This document shows, piece by piece, positions 44,252 to 53,463 of a DNA stretch of 64,000 nucleotides; positions within the stretch are counted from its first letter, which is position 1, and each line of letters starts with the position of its first letter. The position numbers and the translations under genes are program-made. The notes under the pieces were generated by a model. The model did not search any database. It had not been told where the DNA came from and saw only the letters and a list, made by a program, of their open reading frames with translations. This DNA is from CALBPI01 sp038521865 (GTDB taxonomy: Bacteria; Pseudomonadota; Gammaproteobacteria; Steroidobacterales; Woeseiaceae). Where the stretch lies: the NCBI GenBank assembly GCA_038521865.1, contig JBCBKO010000001.1:372001-436000 (forward strand), written 5' to 3'.

Positions 44252-45220
44252 ATGTCACTACCGAGCGTTCTTGAGAATCGCCTGTCCATCCCTGTTGTCG
44301 GTGCGCCGATGTTTATCTGTTCCGGGCCTGAGCTTGTTATTGAACAGTGCAAAGCGGGAATTGTTGGTTCGTTCCCCGCGCTCAATGCTCGGCCTCAGTC
44401 TTTGCTGGATGACTGGCTTAGTCAGATTAAGGAAACCCTCGACGCGGAACGTGCGGCAAATCCTGACAAGCCCATCGCGCCGTTTGCGGTCAATCAGATC
44501 TGCCATGCGAGCAACGACCGGCTCGAGGCCGATATGGAAACCTGTGTAAAGCATGAGGTGCCGATTATCATCACAAGCCTCCGGCCGCCGAAGGCTGTCG
44601 TGGATGCAACGCACAGCTACGGTGGCGTTGTGTTCCATGACGTGATCAACCTTCGACACGCGCGCAAGGCGATCTCCGAGGGTGTCGACGGCATCATTGC
44701 CGTGTGCGCAGGAGCCGGGGGGCACGCAGGCACGCTGAGCCCGTTTGCGCTCGTGAAGGAGCTCCGAGCTGAGTTCGACGGCACTATTTTGCTCTCCGGA
44801 GCTATGAGTACCGGACAGGACGTGCTTGCGGCGCAAGCCATGGGTGCCGATCTCGCTTACATCGGCTCGCGCTTCATCGCGACGGCGGAAGCGAACGCTG
44901 TGCCTGAATACAAACAGATGCTCGTGGACAGTGTCGCCTCCGATATTGTTTACAGTTCGCTGTTCACGGGTGTACTCGGCAACTACTTGAAGCCGAGTAT
45001 CGAAAACGCTGGCATGGATCCCGACAACCTGCCCTCAGCTGACAAATCCACCATGAACTTCGGCAGCGGTGGCAACACGAAAAGCAAAGCGTGGAAAGAT
45101 ATCTGGGGTGCGGGCCAGGGCGTAGGCAGCATCCACGAAATCGTGCCTGTCGGGGAACTCATTGAGCAGATGCGAGAGGAGTACCACGCGGTACGCCAAC
45201 GCCTCCAGCTAGCGAGCTAA
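44252..45220 (+). CDS. nitronate monooxygenase / 2-nitropropane dioxygenase family FMN enzyme
   Basis: A 322-aa FMN-dependent TIM-barrel enzyme that oxidises nitronates such as propionate 3-nitronate. Family features: SIPVVGAPMFICSGPELV at the N-terminus, FAVNQICHASNDR, the phosphate-binding CAGAGGHAG and LLSGAMSTG, and AQAMGADLAYIGSRF. It is of the larger class with a C-terminal extension rich in Gly/Ser. Start ATG 44252. crcB starts 4 bp after its stop. Confidence 0.88.
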   Translation: MSLPSVLENRLSIPVVGAPMFICSGPELVIEQCKAGIVGSFPALNARPQSLLDDWLSQIKETLDAERAANPDKPIAPFAVNQICHASNDRLEADMETCVKHEVPIIITSLRPPKAVVDATHSYGGVVFHDVINLRHARKAISEGVDGIIAVCAGAGGHAGTLSPFALVKELRAEFDGTILLSGAMSTGQDVLAAQAMGADLAYIGSRFIATAEANAVPEYKQMLVDSVASDIVYSSLFTGVLGNYLKPSIENAGMDPDNLPSADKSTMNFGSGGNTKSKAWKDIWGAGQGVGSIHEIVPVGELIEQMREEYHAVRQRLQLAS

Positions 45221-45224
45221 CCGC

Positions 45225-45602
45225 TTGGCGTTGGGCGGGCAGCTTGTGGCCGTTGCAGCCGGCGGTGCCGCCGGCGCGGTGGCGCGTTTTCTTTTGCAGT
45301 CTCTAGTCGGTCTTCAAGCGGCACCGGTCGCCGTTTTGTTGGCCAATGTTGTGGGGTCCGGCCTCGCGGGCGCCGTGCTGCAGCTCAGTAGCTCCGCAGG
45401 CCAAGCGACGTGGCTCGGCGGCGTGGGCTACCCGTTGTTCGTCACCGGCTTTTGCGGTGCGTTTACCACAATGTCCGCGATGACCATCCACACGCGCGAC
45501 ATCACGATCGCCCAAGGCAGTGCAGCAGGTATCGGTTATGCAACCGCTAGTGTGTTGTTGTCAGTTGCGGGACTACTTATCGGTGCGTGGGTTACTCGAT
45601 AA
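45225..45602 (+). CDS. crcB: fluoride ion channel CrcB/Fluc
   Basis: A 125-aa four-helix dual-topology fluoride exporter. Signature segments are GGAAGAVARFLLQ, LLANVVGS with the central Asn, and GFCGAFTTMSAM, the helix-break region with the Phe and Thr pore residues. Start is TTG 45225, 4 bp after the preceding stop; a later start would cut the first helix. No fluoride riboswitch fits in the 4-bp gap. Ends 4 bp before a convergent gene. Confidence 0.92.
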   Translation: MALGGQLVAVAAGGAAGAVARFLLQSLVGLQAAPVAVLLANVVGSGLAGAVLQLSSSAGQATWLGGVGYPLFVTGFCGAFTTMSAMTIHTRDITIAQGSAAGIGYATASVLLSVAGLLIGAWVTR

Positions 45603-45606
45603 TCGA

Positions 45607-46971
45607 TCACTCGCCTTTGTTCCGAGCAGCTGAGGTCGCGCTAGTGAGAAGATCGATGATCCGTGGCATCGCCTCTTCGTGTTCTGGTTTCATCAGGCAG
45701 CTCCGCAAACAAGTCACCGTCGGTTCACCGGCGACTCGGTAGGAAACCGGTAGTCTTTCGCTCGGCACTGCGATCACGGCGAGATGCAAGTCGAGCGTTG
45801 CGGCGATATCGAAGACTGCTTGCGCGAGCTGCGATGCGGTCATTGTCTTGGTCGGTGCCAACGCCCAGACCACGATGTCCAACATCGGTTCGGTGATCAA
45901 AGCAGCGTCTGGATCAGCTTCGACATGTGCCGCTAACATCTTTGCCGCCGAATGGCATCGATTTAAGTTGGTCGCAAATTCGCCGCCTTCCACAAGGGGC
46001 TGCGCCTGTTGTGTTGCCCAAAGTGCGACCGCCGCAGCGCCGGCACGCGAGCATTCAAGGCTGATCTCGCCGAGGTGTAGCTCGTCGCTGGAGAAGTAAG
46101 TGTAGGGTGAGTCGTGTTTGTAATGCCTGCCTAAGGATGGATCGGCAAAGAGGATGCAGCCGCAACCGTAGGGTTGTAGACCATGCTTGTGCGGATCAAC
46201 AGCGATGCTGTCCGCTTCGGACATTGCCGCATAAGCGGCGGTGGAACTCGATGGCAAACCGTCACACAGTTTGAAGTAACCGCCGTATGCGCCGTCGATG
46301 TGGACTCGCGCTCCGAAGCGGCGCGCTAGCTCGAGTATCTCCGGCAACGGATCGACGGCACCGAAACCCGTGGTGCCGAGCGTTGCCACGATCGTACCAA
46401 CGTCACCTTCAGAGAGGCGCGCTTCGAGAGCTGAGAGTGACATCCTGCCGTCATGCTCTGTTTCGATCGCGTCAAAACCCAACCCAAGCACCTTGCACAA
46501 CCGGTTGTGTGTGTAGTGGGAATCAGTGGACGCGACGATGGCTTTGCCAGGGTGCTCTTGCCCGGCAATCCACAGCGCTTCCAGATTTGCGAGCGTACCG
46601 CTACTGGTCAAATGACCGAGGAAAGGCGCAAGAGCATACATGTCGGCCAGTTGTGCCACAGCTTCTTTCTCGAGAGCCGAGCTTGCGCGACCGCCGTCGA
46701 GGGCGTGGTTGTTGGGATTGATCCACATCGCCATTTGATAGGCCACTCGAGCGACCGGGTGAGGTGGCTTCAACATCTGGCCTGCGTAGAAGGGATGCGC
46801 GTAGGGGAAGTTGTCCTGCATGCGCTCTGCCGCGGCTATCACCGCTCTGGCAGTCTCGGACCACTGCGTATCGCGATTGAACTCAGGGAGCGTTTCGAAT
46901 CCTCTGGAAAGTGTCTCTAGCGCCTGGCTGAGCAGTGCCAGTTCTCGACGTCTATCTTCTTCGGTCAACAT
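45607..46971 (-). CDS. PLP-dependent group II decarboxylase
   Basis: A 454-aa fold-type I PLP enzyme of the aromatic-L-amino-acid/glutamate decarboxylase group. Internal aldimine Lys262 lies in VDPHKHGLQPYGCG; the substrate-side histidine region is STDSHYTHNRLC and the PLP Asp is in HIDGAYGG. ATG 46971 is chosen because the frame continues into the pirin gene upstream, whose stop lies 7 bp before. The substrate is not evident. A second group II decarboxylase lies at the right end of the window. Confidence 0.85.
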   Translation of the reverse strand: MLTEEDRRRELALLSQALETLSRGFETLPEFNRDTQWSETARAVIAAAERMQDNFPYAHPFYAGQMLKPPHPVARVAYQMAMWINPNNHALDGGRASSALEKEAVAQLADMYALAPFLGHLTSSGTLANLEALWIAGQEHPGKAIVASTDSHYTHNRLCKVLGLGFDAIETEHDGRMSLSALEARLSEGDVGTIVATLGTTGFGAVDPLPEILELARRFGARVHIDGAYGGYFKLCDGLPSSSTAAYAAMSEADSIAVDPHKHGLQPYGCGCILFADPSLGRHYKHDSPYTYFSSDELHLGEISLECSRAGAAAVALWATQQAQPLVEGGEFATNLNRCHSAAKMLAAHVEADPDAALITEPMLDIVVWALAPTKTMTASQLAQAVFDIAATLDLHLAVIAVPSERLPVSYRVAGEPTVTCLRSCLMKPEHEEAMPRIIDLLTSATSAARNKGE

Positions 46972-46978
46972 GCTGGCG

Positions 46979-47848
46979 TTAGTCCGGGAGCGGGATGAAT
47001 TCAGTCTCCCCGGGGACGCGCTCAAAATTCCATTCTCGCCAATCCTGTTTGGCTTGTTCCAATCGGTCCAGTCGACTTGAGACAAAATTCCACCAGATGT
47101 GTCGAGGCTCGGGGTAGGGCTCTCCCGCAACAAACATGACCCGCGCATCGCCACTCAAGGCTGCGGTAACGTCTGCGTCAGCTTCGAGCAATATCATTTG
47201 ACCGGCTTCAAATACCTCACTGCCTATCTTCACGCTGCCTTCAGCAACATAGAGAGCACGCTCCGAAAAGCCACTTGGTACTTCGAGAGTCGCCTCTTGC
47301 TGTGCCTCACAGTCGGCGTAAGCAATCGGATGACTAAAGGGTACGGGCGCCTCCAAACCAAATGCGCGCCCTGCGATGATGCGGATCGCGATCCCGTCAA
47401 TTTCGGTAGTTGGTAGTACGTCCATCGGGTAATGATCGAATCGAGGCTCGCACTCTTCTTCCTCGGCAGGCAGAGCAACCCAGGATTGGATGCCGTGTAT
47501 TCGACTATTGGCACTCCGAAATTCATCGCTACTGCGTTCGGAATGCACGATGCCGCGACCGGCGGTCATCCAGTTGACCGCGCCTGGCTCGATGTTTTGC
47601 ACGGCGCCCACGCTGTCTCTGTGCATCAGGCTTCCCTCGAACAGATACGTCACGGTCGCCAAATTAATGTGAGGATGGGGGCGAACATCGATGCCTTTTC
47701 CTTCCGGAAATTCCGCAGGACCCATGTGGTCGAAGAATATAAACGGCCCCACCATCGGCGCGTTGCCCGACGGCAATACGCGGCGAACCGTAAAGTCCCC
47801 AAGGTCGCGGGGTCGCGGTGTGATCGCGTGCTTAATTACAGAGGTCAT
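46979..47848 (-). CDS. pirin family protein
   Basis: A 289-aa bicupin. Metal-binding residues of the N-terminal cupin are visible in PHPHINLATVTYLFEG, a following HRDS and the MTAGRGIVHSE segment, the classic pirin signature; some pirins have quercetinase activity, others bind regulators. ATG 47848 is used; an upstream GTG (47890) sits only 1-2 bp from an AGGA. It heads an operon with the PLP decarboxylase and is divergent from a sterol-desaturase-like gene (83 bp). Confidence 0.9.
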   Translation of the reverse strand: MTSVIKHAITPRPRDLGDFTVRRVLPSGNAPMVGPFIFFDHMGPAEFPEGKGIDVRPHPHINLATVTYLFEGSLMHRDSVGAVQNIEPGAVNWMTAGRGIVHSERSSDEFRSANSRIHGIQSWVALPAEEEECEPRFDHYPMDVLPTTEIDGIAIRIIAGRAFGLEAPVPFSHPIAYADCEAQQEATLEVPSGFSERALYVAEGSVKIGSEVFEAGQMILLEADADVTAALSGDARVMFVAGEPYPEPRHIWWNFVSSRLDRLEQAKQDWREWNFERVPGETEFIPLPD

Positions 47849-47919
47849 GTCTAGGCCGTGTTGATGTGACTGATAGCTATTGTTCCACACGTCCTGTGCG
47901 GGTGCGAGTGGGAAGCCGG

Positions 47920-47925
47920 TATACT
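47920..47925 (+). promoter_or_regulatory. -10-like TATACT immediately before the hydroxylase start codon
   Basis: TATACT ends 6 bp before the ATG at 47932, so transcription would begin at or within a base or two of the start codon, giving a leaderless mRNA. There is no Shine-Dalgarno. No good -35 at 16-18 bp, so the assignment is tentative. Confidence 0.4.
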
Positions 47926-47931
47926 CGCCAG

Positions 47932-49206
47932 ATGGATTTGATCAGTCTTGCTGTTCCTTTTTTTCTTATCGCGATTGTCGTGGAGACGCTCTACGACAAG
48001 GCCCGTGGTAGCGGCTTCGTTGGTTTCAACGATGCGATCGGCAGCCTCGCAGCTGGGGCTTTCAACAGTACGACCGGCATCTTTACGAAAGTCGTCAGTA
48101 TCGTTATCTACGGATTCGTGCTGGAACACTTTGCGGTCTGGCGGATGCCGGATAGCTGGTTCGCATTCACGCCGAGCGGCATCCTGGCGTGGCTGTCGGT
48201 ACTGCTTTTCTGGGATTTCATGTACTACTGGAAGCACCGTCTCGGACACGAGATGAGTATCTTCTGGGCGGCGCATAGCGTTCACCACCAGAGCGAGGAG
48301 TACAACCTCACAACAGCGCTGCGTCAGACGAGCTCGGATTTCATTATCGGTTGGGTCGTCTACTTGCCGATGTTTTTCCTCGGTGTGCCGTTACACGTTT
48401 TTGCAACCGTGTCGGCGGTCGATCTGATCTATCAATTCTGGGTGCACACGCGTCACATCGATAGGCTTGGCTGGGCCGACTACGTATTCGTGACGCCGTC
48501 CAACCACCGTGTCCACCACGCGCAAAACCCACGCTATATCGACAAAAACTACGGCGGTATCCTGGTTATTTGGGATCGTCTATTTGGGACGTTTGAACCC
48601 GAGTCAGAACCGGTTGTATTTGGTGTACGCAAGCCGCTTCACAGTTTCAACCCGGTGAATGCAAACCTCCATGTGTATCGGAGTCTGGTCGCCGACTGGC
48701 AGGATGCCAAAGGATGGCGTGACAAGCTTCGCGTTTGGTTTGGGAGAACGGGATGGCGTCCAAAGGACGCCGAGGCGGCCAGACCGTTGACGCTGTCGCC
48801 GCTGTCCGCGTTCGAAAAATATCGTGGCAGACGCGTTGGCGCTCAATCCGCCTACATCGCGGCGCAGTTTGCGATGGCGATTGGCCTTACCCTTTGGATT
48901 GGCATGGTTGCGGCGAGCCACGGCCTTGCGATTACATTTGTGATTGCGCTTCAGCTTTGGACGCTGCTGTCGATTCTCGGTGCTTTGGCCGACGGTGCGC
49001 GCTGGGCGATTGCCGCGGAATGGTCCCGGCTTGCATTGACGCCGATTTGGGCGAGCATAGTCGCTGTTTGGTTGGGTCTCTCGTGGCCCACGGTCTTGGC
49101 CTACGCCGTTGCATACAGTGGCTTAAGCGCCGTCGGGTTCCGATTGAGTCAACCGATCGCTGGCGCTAGCGCAGAGGTCAGATCAACGGCATCACGCAAC
49201 GTGTGA
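47932..49206 (+). CDS. sterol desaturase / fatty acid hydroxylase family membrane di-iron enzyme
   Basis: A 424-aa integral membrane oxygenase. The three histidine clusters of the family are HRLGH, HSVHHQ and HRVHHAQN (about residues 100-205), with membrane segments on both sides and a C-terminal extension with three or four more helices (about 302-408). The layout (catalytic N-terminal domain plus membrane C-terminal domain) resembles TMEM195/alkylglycerol monooxygenase. Substrate unknown; likely a lipid. The 3' end overlaps the convergent hybrid kinase gene by 15 bp. Confidence 0.85.
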   Translation: MDLISLAVPFFLIAIVVETLYDKARGSGFVGFNDAIGSLAAGAFNSTTGIFTKVVSIVIYGFVLEHFAVWRMPDSWFAFTPSGILAWLSVLLFWDFMYYWKHRLGHEMSIFWAAHSVHHQSEEYNLTTALRQTSSDFIIGWVVYLPMFFLGVPLHVFATVSAVDLIYQFWVHTRHIDRLGWADYVFVTPSNHRVHHAQNPRYIDKNYGGILVIWDRLFGTFEPESEPVVFGVRKPLHSFNPVNANLHVYRSLVADWQDAKGWRDKLRVWFGRTGWRPKDAEAARPLTLSPLSAFEKYRGRRVGAQSAYIAAQFAMAIGLTLWIGMVAASHGLAITFVIALQLWTLLSILGALADGARWAIAAEWSRLALTPIWASIVAVWLGLSWPTVLAYAVAYSGLSAVGFRLSQPIAGASAEVRSTASRNV

Positions 49207-51621
49207 CTGAGTCGGAGCACGTTGCCAATATTCAAGTTTCTCGCGTAGCGCCTCTAACTTGAACGGTTTGGTCATGTAATCATCCATACCGGCGGCAAAA
49301 CACTTACCGTCGTCACCCTGCAGCGCGTTCGCCGTGAGCGCGATAATCGGAACTCGAGCATGACCCCTGGCCTGTTCTCGGTCGCGTATTGCCTGCGTAG
49401 CCGTGAACCCGTCCATTTCTGGCATCTGACAGTCCATGAGCACGACATCAAAGGATTTGCGCTCTGTGATATCCAGCGCTTCCAAGCCGTTCTCTGCAAT
49501 CTCGTGGGTTGCCCCGAGTTTATCGAGCATGGCGCGTGTGACGCGTTGGTTGACTTTGTTGTCCTCAACAACCAGCACTCGAAGGGCACCCATGGCAGCT
49601 GCCGCGTCGGTCGCGAGACCTTGTCCCTTCATGGTGACCGTAGGCGCCTCGTCGATACCTGCGATGACTCGCAGCAGGCCTGCCAGTGCATCTGACATCA
49701 ATGGCTTGCGCAAAACATCGGAAACGCCGTGCTCATTGAGGCTGGCGGCGTCAATGGACTCATCCGATGTAATCAAGACGGTCGCGGGCCAATCGGATTC
49801 TGCATTACGTTCCCGATAGCGGCCCCAGGCCTCAATGACGCCTTTATTCATCGCAGCGTGATCAAAGAGAATCAAATCGGGCTGTTTATCAGACTCATAG
49901 AGTGCGCGCTCGACGTCAGCCAGTGCATCGAAATTCTCACGTTCGACAGACCAGTAGTCGAGCTTACGGTTGAGCATGCGCGTGACGTTCTCGAAAGGTG
50001 ACATGGTGAACACGCGAAGCTTCGAGAAGTCCACCTCCGGGACCGATGGTGTTGCCTCTTGATAGGGCAGGGTCAGCGTAAACGAAAACACCGAGCCCTC
50101 GCCGGGTGCACTCTCCACTTGTATTTGACCGCCCATTAATTCGACGATCTGTCTCGAGATTGCAAGCCCGAGTCCAGTGCCGCCAAAGCGACGTGTCGTA
50201 GAGCCGTCTTCCTGGATGAACGACTCGAAGATGCTAGCTTGCTTGTCGGGGTGAATCCCTATGCCTGTGTCGTGCACGGCGAATCGGATCGCTACGAGGC
50301 TCTCGTCTTTGGGTTGCTGATCGGCGCGCAGCACCTCCAGCCAGACCTGGCCTTTTTCGGTGAATTTGATTGCGTTCCCACCGAGGTTGACCAACACCTG
50401 GCGTAGCCGACTCGAATCTCCCGATACGCTACCGAGCAACGTCGGGTCGACGTCAACAGCGAGATCAACCGCTTTCTTGCGAGCATTACCGGACAACATT
50501 GCGACCGCTTCCTCAGCCAAATCCTGGACGGAAAACGGTGCGGTTTCCAAGGTCATCTTGCCAGCTTCGATTTTCGAGAAGTCGAGGATATCGTTGATGA
50601 TGTCGAGCAGGGCCGCTCCCGAGCTTCGTATCGTTCTCGCGTAGCGGCGTTCCGAGTCACCGAGCTCAGACATCAACAGCAACTCGGTCATGCCAAGTAC
50701 GCCGTTCATTGGCGTGCGAATCTCATGACTCATGCGAGCAAGGAATTCACTTTTGGTGCGACTCGCCGCCTCTGCACGTTCTTTTTCATCGAATAGCTGT
50801 TGCGTACGTTCTTCAACACGTTGCTCGAGAATTTCTCGGGCGCGTAGCGTCTCGCGCCGGTAGTGTCGAAGACCGTCCACCATCACGTTAAAGCCGTTGA
50901 TGAGGCGCTTGAGCTCCTTACCATTTGCGTTTGGCAGTTTATGTGAGAAGTTGCCCTCAGAGACATTCTTGAGTCCGGTGAGCAGATCGCGTACTGGCTT
51001 AAGAATGCTTTTTGCGGCGAAGAACGAGAACACGCCACCGAGTATGGCGATGCCGCTGCTCGAGACGAGTGTGATCAGGATGCTGTTGCGCAGCCGCTGT
51101 TGTGTAGCACTGAGGTTAACGATGGTATCGATCGAACCGATGTACTGTTTGCCCATGCCGTTGCTGTCTCTCAAGGCATCGCCCGCGAGCGGCGCGTAGA
51201 CCTTGTTGGTCACACGGTAGATTTCCGGAGCGCCGAACGGGTTGATCCTAAGTTGTGAGGCATCAGTTTTTGCGCTAAGGAGCTGTTCGCGCGGCAACTC
51301 CTCAAACATTTCTCGATAGATTCGAGTGCCATTCATATTGCGGATTTCAACACCCGCCACGATGGGTACCTCGTTAAGGAAGGCGACGGATTTGGCCAAT
51401 TCAGCCGGGTTTTGCGTCTTCAGGCCAAAGTCGGTCCCGCGGGAAGTCGCCTCAGCAAATACGGCAATACTCGAGAGCGCCTGATCTCTCGCATCACGAA
51501 TCGTGCCGCTGATCGTGAGGTAGCTTCCAAGACTCATGGTAAGCAGGATTAGCGTGCCTGCCATAATTGTCAGCTGAGTCTGGAGGCCGAGCCCCCGTAG
51601 CCAGGCGAGTGGGCTTTTCAT
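49192..51621 (-). CDS. BarA-like hybrid sensor histidine kinase
   Basis: An 809-aa inner-membrane kinase from ATG 51621 (the frame is open 39 codons further upstream, but these precede TM1 and lack a ribosome site). TM1 about 15-35, periplasmic domain to about 170, TM2 about 175-198, HAMP, coiled coil, then the kinase core with His299 (MSHEIRTPMNGVLG) and N, G1, G2 boxes (VNLGGNAIKF, DTGIGI, GGTGLGLA). A degenerate receiver follows (about 520-640: FTMS in place of the acidic pair, PDLILFDHA), then a canonical receiver with Asp730 (VVLMDCQMPEMDG). No Hpt domain, so an external phosphotransferase is expected. Divergent from a MOSC gene. Confidence 0.9.
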   Translation of the reverse strand: MKSPLAWLRGLGLQTQLTIMAGTLILLTMSLGSYLTISGTIRDARDQALSSIAVFAEATSRGTDFGLKTQNPAELAKSVAFLNEVPIVAGVEIRNMNGTRIYREMFEELPREQLLSAKTDASQLRINPFGAPEIYRVTNKVYAPLAGDALRDSNGMGKQYIGSIDTIVNLSATQQRLRNSILITLVSSSGIAILGGVFSFFAAKSILKPVRDLLTGLKNVSEGNFSHKLPNANGKELKRLINGFNVMVDGLRHYRRETLRAREILEQRVEERTQQLFDEKERAEAASRTKSEFLARMSHEIRTPMNGVLGMTELLLMSELGDSERRYARTIRSSGAALLDIINDILDFSKIEAGKMTLETAPFSVQDLAEEAVAMLSGNARKKAVDLAVDVDPTLLGSVSGDSSRLRQVLVNLGGNAIKFTEKGQVWLEVLRADQQPKDESLVAIRFAVHDTGIGIHPDKQASIFESFIQEDGSTTRRFGGTGLGLAISRQIVELMGGQIQVESAPGEGSVFSFTLTLPYQEATPSVPEVDFSKLRVFTMSPFENVTRMLNRKLDYWSVERENFDALADVERALYESDKQPDLILFDHAAMNKGVIEAWGRYRERNAESDWPATVLITSDESIDAASLNEHGVSDVLRKPLMSDALAGLLRVIAGIDEAPTVTMKGQGLATDAAAAMGALRVLVVEDNKVNQRVTRAMLDKLGATHEIAENGLEALDITERKSFDVVLMDCQMPEMDGFTATQAIRDREQARGHARVPIIALTANALQGDDGKCFAAGMDDYMTKPFKLEALREKLEYWQRAPTQSHVA

Positions 51622-51737
51622 GATGCTGCTGCCTGCCTTCGCATTCCAGTGGATCTCAAACGCTTTTTCAGTTGGAGGTAGCGTCCTGTTTGTCAGACTC
51701 TTTAGTGATGGTGCGCCCTCTATGGCAGACTCCAGCA

Positions 51738-52532
51738 ATGAAAATCAGCGCGCTAAATCTATTTCCGGTTAAATCCACAAGGGCTAATTCGGTCGATCGT
51801 GCTGAGGTATCGGCACGCGGGCTTGTGGGGGACCGGCGGTGGATGCTGGTGGACGAAACGCAGCGATTCGTCACCGGCCGAACCATGCCCGATTTAGTCA
51901 GGATTTCAGCGAGTCAGAACGATAATGGTTTGACGTTGCAGTTTGAGGGTGAGGAGCTGTGTGTTGAGGAACCGTCCGCAGCGGCGAGCAAGGTCGTTGT
52001 GTGGAGAGATACCGTAGACGCGCGAGATGCAGGAGATATTGCCGCGACGTGGCTTAGCGAAAGACTCGGCAGGCCAGTGCGTCTGGTGTTCCAAAGCGAT
52101 AGCGACCACCGGCTTCTTTCTGAGGACAAGTGTGCTCAGCCTGGAGATGAGGTCAGTTTCGCCGACGGTTACCCGGTTTTGTTGATCGGAACGGCGTCCT
52201 TAGACGCATTGAACGCAGCCCTTTCGGTGCCGGTGTCCATGAGCCACTTTCGCCCAAATATTGTCGTTGAGACGGAGGTTCCCTATGTCGAAGACGCTTG
52301 GTCTGAAGTGTTGCTTGGGGAGGTAGCCTTTGCGGTGTCGTCACAATGCACACGCTGCATCTTCACAACGGTCGATCCTGCGACCGGTGTCCTACACCCC
52401 GATAAGGAACCTCTCAGAACACTGCTCCGAGACAGGCGTCGTTCGTCCGACGGAAAGCCTGTCTTCGGCGTGAACCTGATGCCGCTTGGCAGGGGTGAGG
52501 TTCAAGTGGGCGATGCTGTTAACCCCCGGTGA
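51738..52532 (+). CDS. MOSC domain protein (YcbX/mARC-like)
   Basis: A 264-aa molybdenum-cofactor enzyme of the MOSC family. The N-terminal barrel starts ISALNLFPVKS (YcbX/mARC type), GLVGDRRWMLVD follows, and the cofactor-ligand cysteine lies in SSQCTRCIFTTVDP. The C-terminus ends in VNLMPLGRGEVQVGD. Such proteins reduce N-hydroxylated compounds; here no ferredoxin domain is attached, so an electron donor is encoded elsewhere. ATG 51738. The 3' end overlaps the convergent SDR by 14 bp. Confidence 0.9.
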   Translation: MKISALNLFPVKSTRANSVDRAEVSARGLVGDRRWMLVDETQRFVTGRTMPDLVRISASQNDNGLTLQFEGEELCVEEPSAAASKVVVWRDTVDARDAGDIAATWLSERLGRPVRLVFQSDSDHRLLSEDKCAQPGDEVSFADGYPVLLIGTASLDALNAALSVPVSMSHFRPNIVVETEVPYVEDAWSEVLLGEVAFAVSSQCTRCIFTTVDPATGVLHPDKEPLRTLLRDRRRSSDGKPVFGVNLMPLGRGEVQVGDAVNPR

Positions 52533-53463
52533 GTCTTTCCCGATCGGACTGCAGCTTCTTTACCAGCTTCGCTGACGTTTCTGACGGCGTCTTGGTGAAT
52601 CCATAGGCGTGAACGTCTCGCGCTTCACGATCGAACCAGATCTGTATCGGATCGAGAGCCTCTGGACGCTTCGCTGCGAGCCACACGATGGTATCGGCGC
52701 CGGCCATGCCGTCGCGCAGCACTGACTTCAGGATCTTACGAAAGGTCGGTAGAGACTGTTGTACGCCAGCGGTATCGACCCAGCCAGGATGCATGACATG
52801 AAATTGGCGTCCACCTGTATGGGATGCCTGGTTCCAGTATTCCGTCAAGGCGACCTGCGCGCGTTTTTGAATGGCGTAGGCCTGTGTCCCATCGTGGGAT
52901 TGTTGGGAGTCTGCACTGACTTTCTCGACAACCAGCGGTGCCATATACATGCCGCCGGATGCGACTTGTATGACCGCGGCGTCTTCGGCTAGCGTGCCAG
53001 TTTCAATCATCGCTTCGGTCAATACGAACTGATTAAGCAGATTGGTCGCGTACTGACTGTCCATGCCCTGACTGTTGGTTGTGAAGTCGTGCAGCATCAC
53101 GCCCACGTTGTTGACCAAGACATCTACCTTCCCGCCTGTTTTCAGACGCTCAGCGAGGTCAGCGACTTGTTTTGGCTCAGCGAGATCGCATTGCACAGTC
53201 TCAAGGCTATCGCCGAGTTTTTCTTTCAGCGCCGCGAGCTTGTCTGGATTCCGGGCGACAACCGTAACCCGAGCTCCTGCGGCAAGGCACCCGGCTGCGA
53301 CTGCGGCCCCGATACCGCCGCTGCTGCCGGTGATCACGACATGCTTATTGGTCAGTGTGCCGCCGATGTCCTGCCAAGCACCTTTGCGCCAAGCGTATCC
53401 AATGTTCGAAAAACTGAGACCGAATCGGCCATAAAACATCAGAATGCCAAGGATTACTTTCAT
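52519..53463 (-). CDS. short-chain dehydrogenase/reductase
   Basis: A 314-aa NAD(P)-dependent oxidoreductase. The cofactor loop is TGSSGGIG (about 45-52), the NNVGV motif follows, then the catalytic Ser in QVASGGMY and the YAIQK Tyr-Lys pair. An N-terminal extension of about 38 residues with a hydrophobic stretch (VILGILMFYGRFGLSF) may anchor it to the membrane. This resembles the dehydrogenase/reductase SDR-family member 12 group. Overlaps the patatin gene upstream by 4 bp; both may act on lipids. Confidence 0.88.
   Translation of the reverse strand: MKVILGILMFYGRFGLSFSNIGYAWRKGAWQDIGGTLTNKHVVITGSSGGIGAAVAAGCLAAGARVTVVARNPDKLAALKEKLGDSLETVQCDLAEPKQVADLAERLKTGGKVDVLVNNVGVMLHDFTTNSQGMDSQYATNLLNQFVLTEAMIETGTLAEDAAVIQVASGGMYMAPLVVEKVSADSQQSHDGTQAYAIQKRAQVALTEYWNQASHTGGRQFHVMHPGWVDTAGVQQSLPTFRKILKSVLRDGMAGADTIVWLAAKRPEALDPIQIWFDREARDVHAYGFTKTPSETSAKLVKKLQSDRERLTGG

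Noticed and set aside
45221..45224. Fluoride riboswitch expected before crcB
   Set aside because: Only 4 bp separate crcB from the preceding stop, and I see no riboswitch-like pseudoknot upstream of the nitronate monooxygenase gene either.
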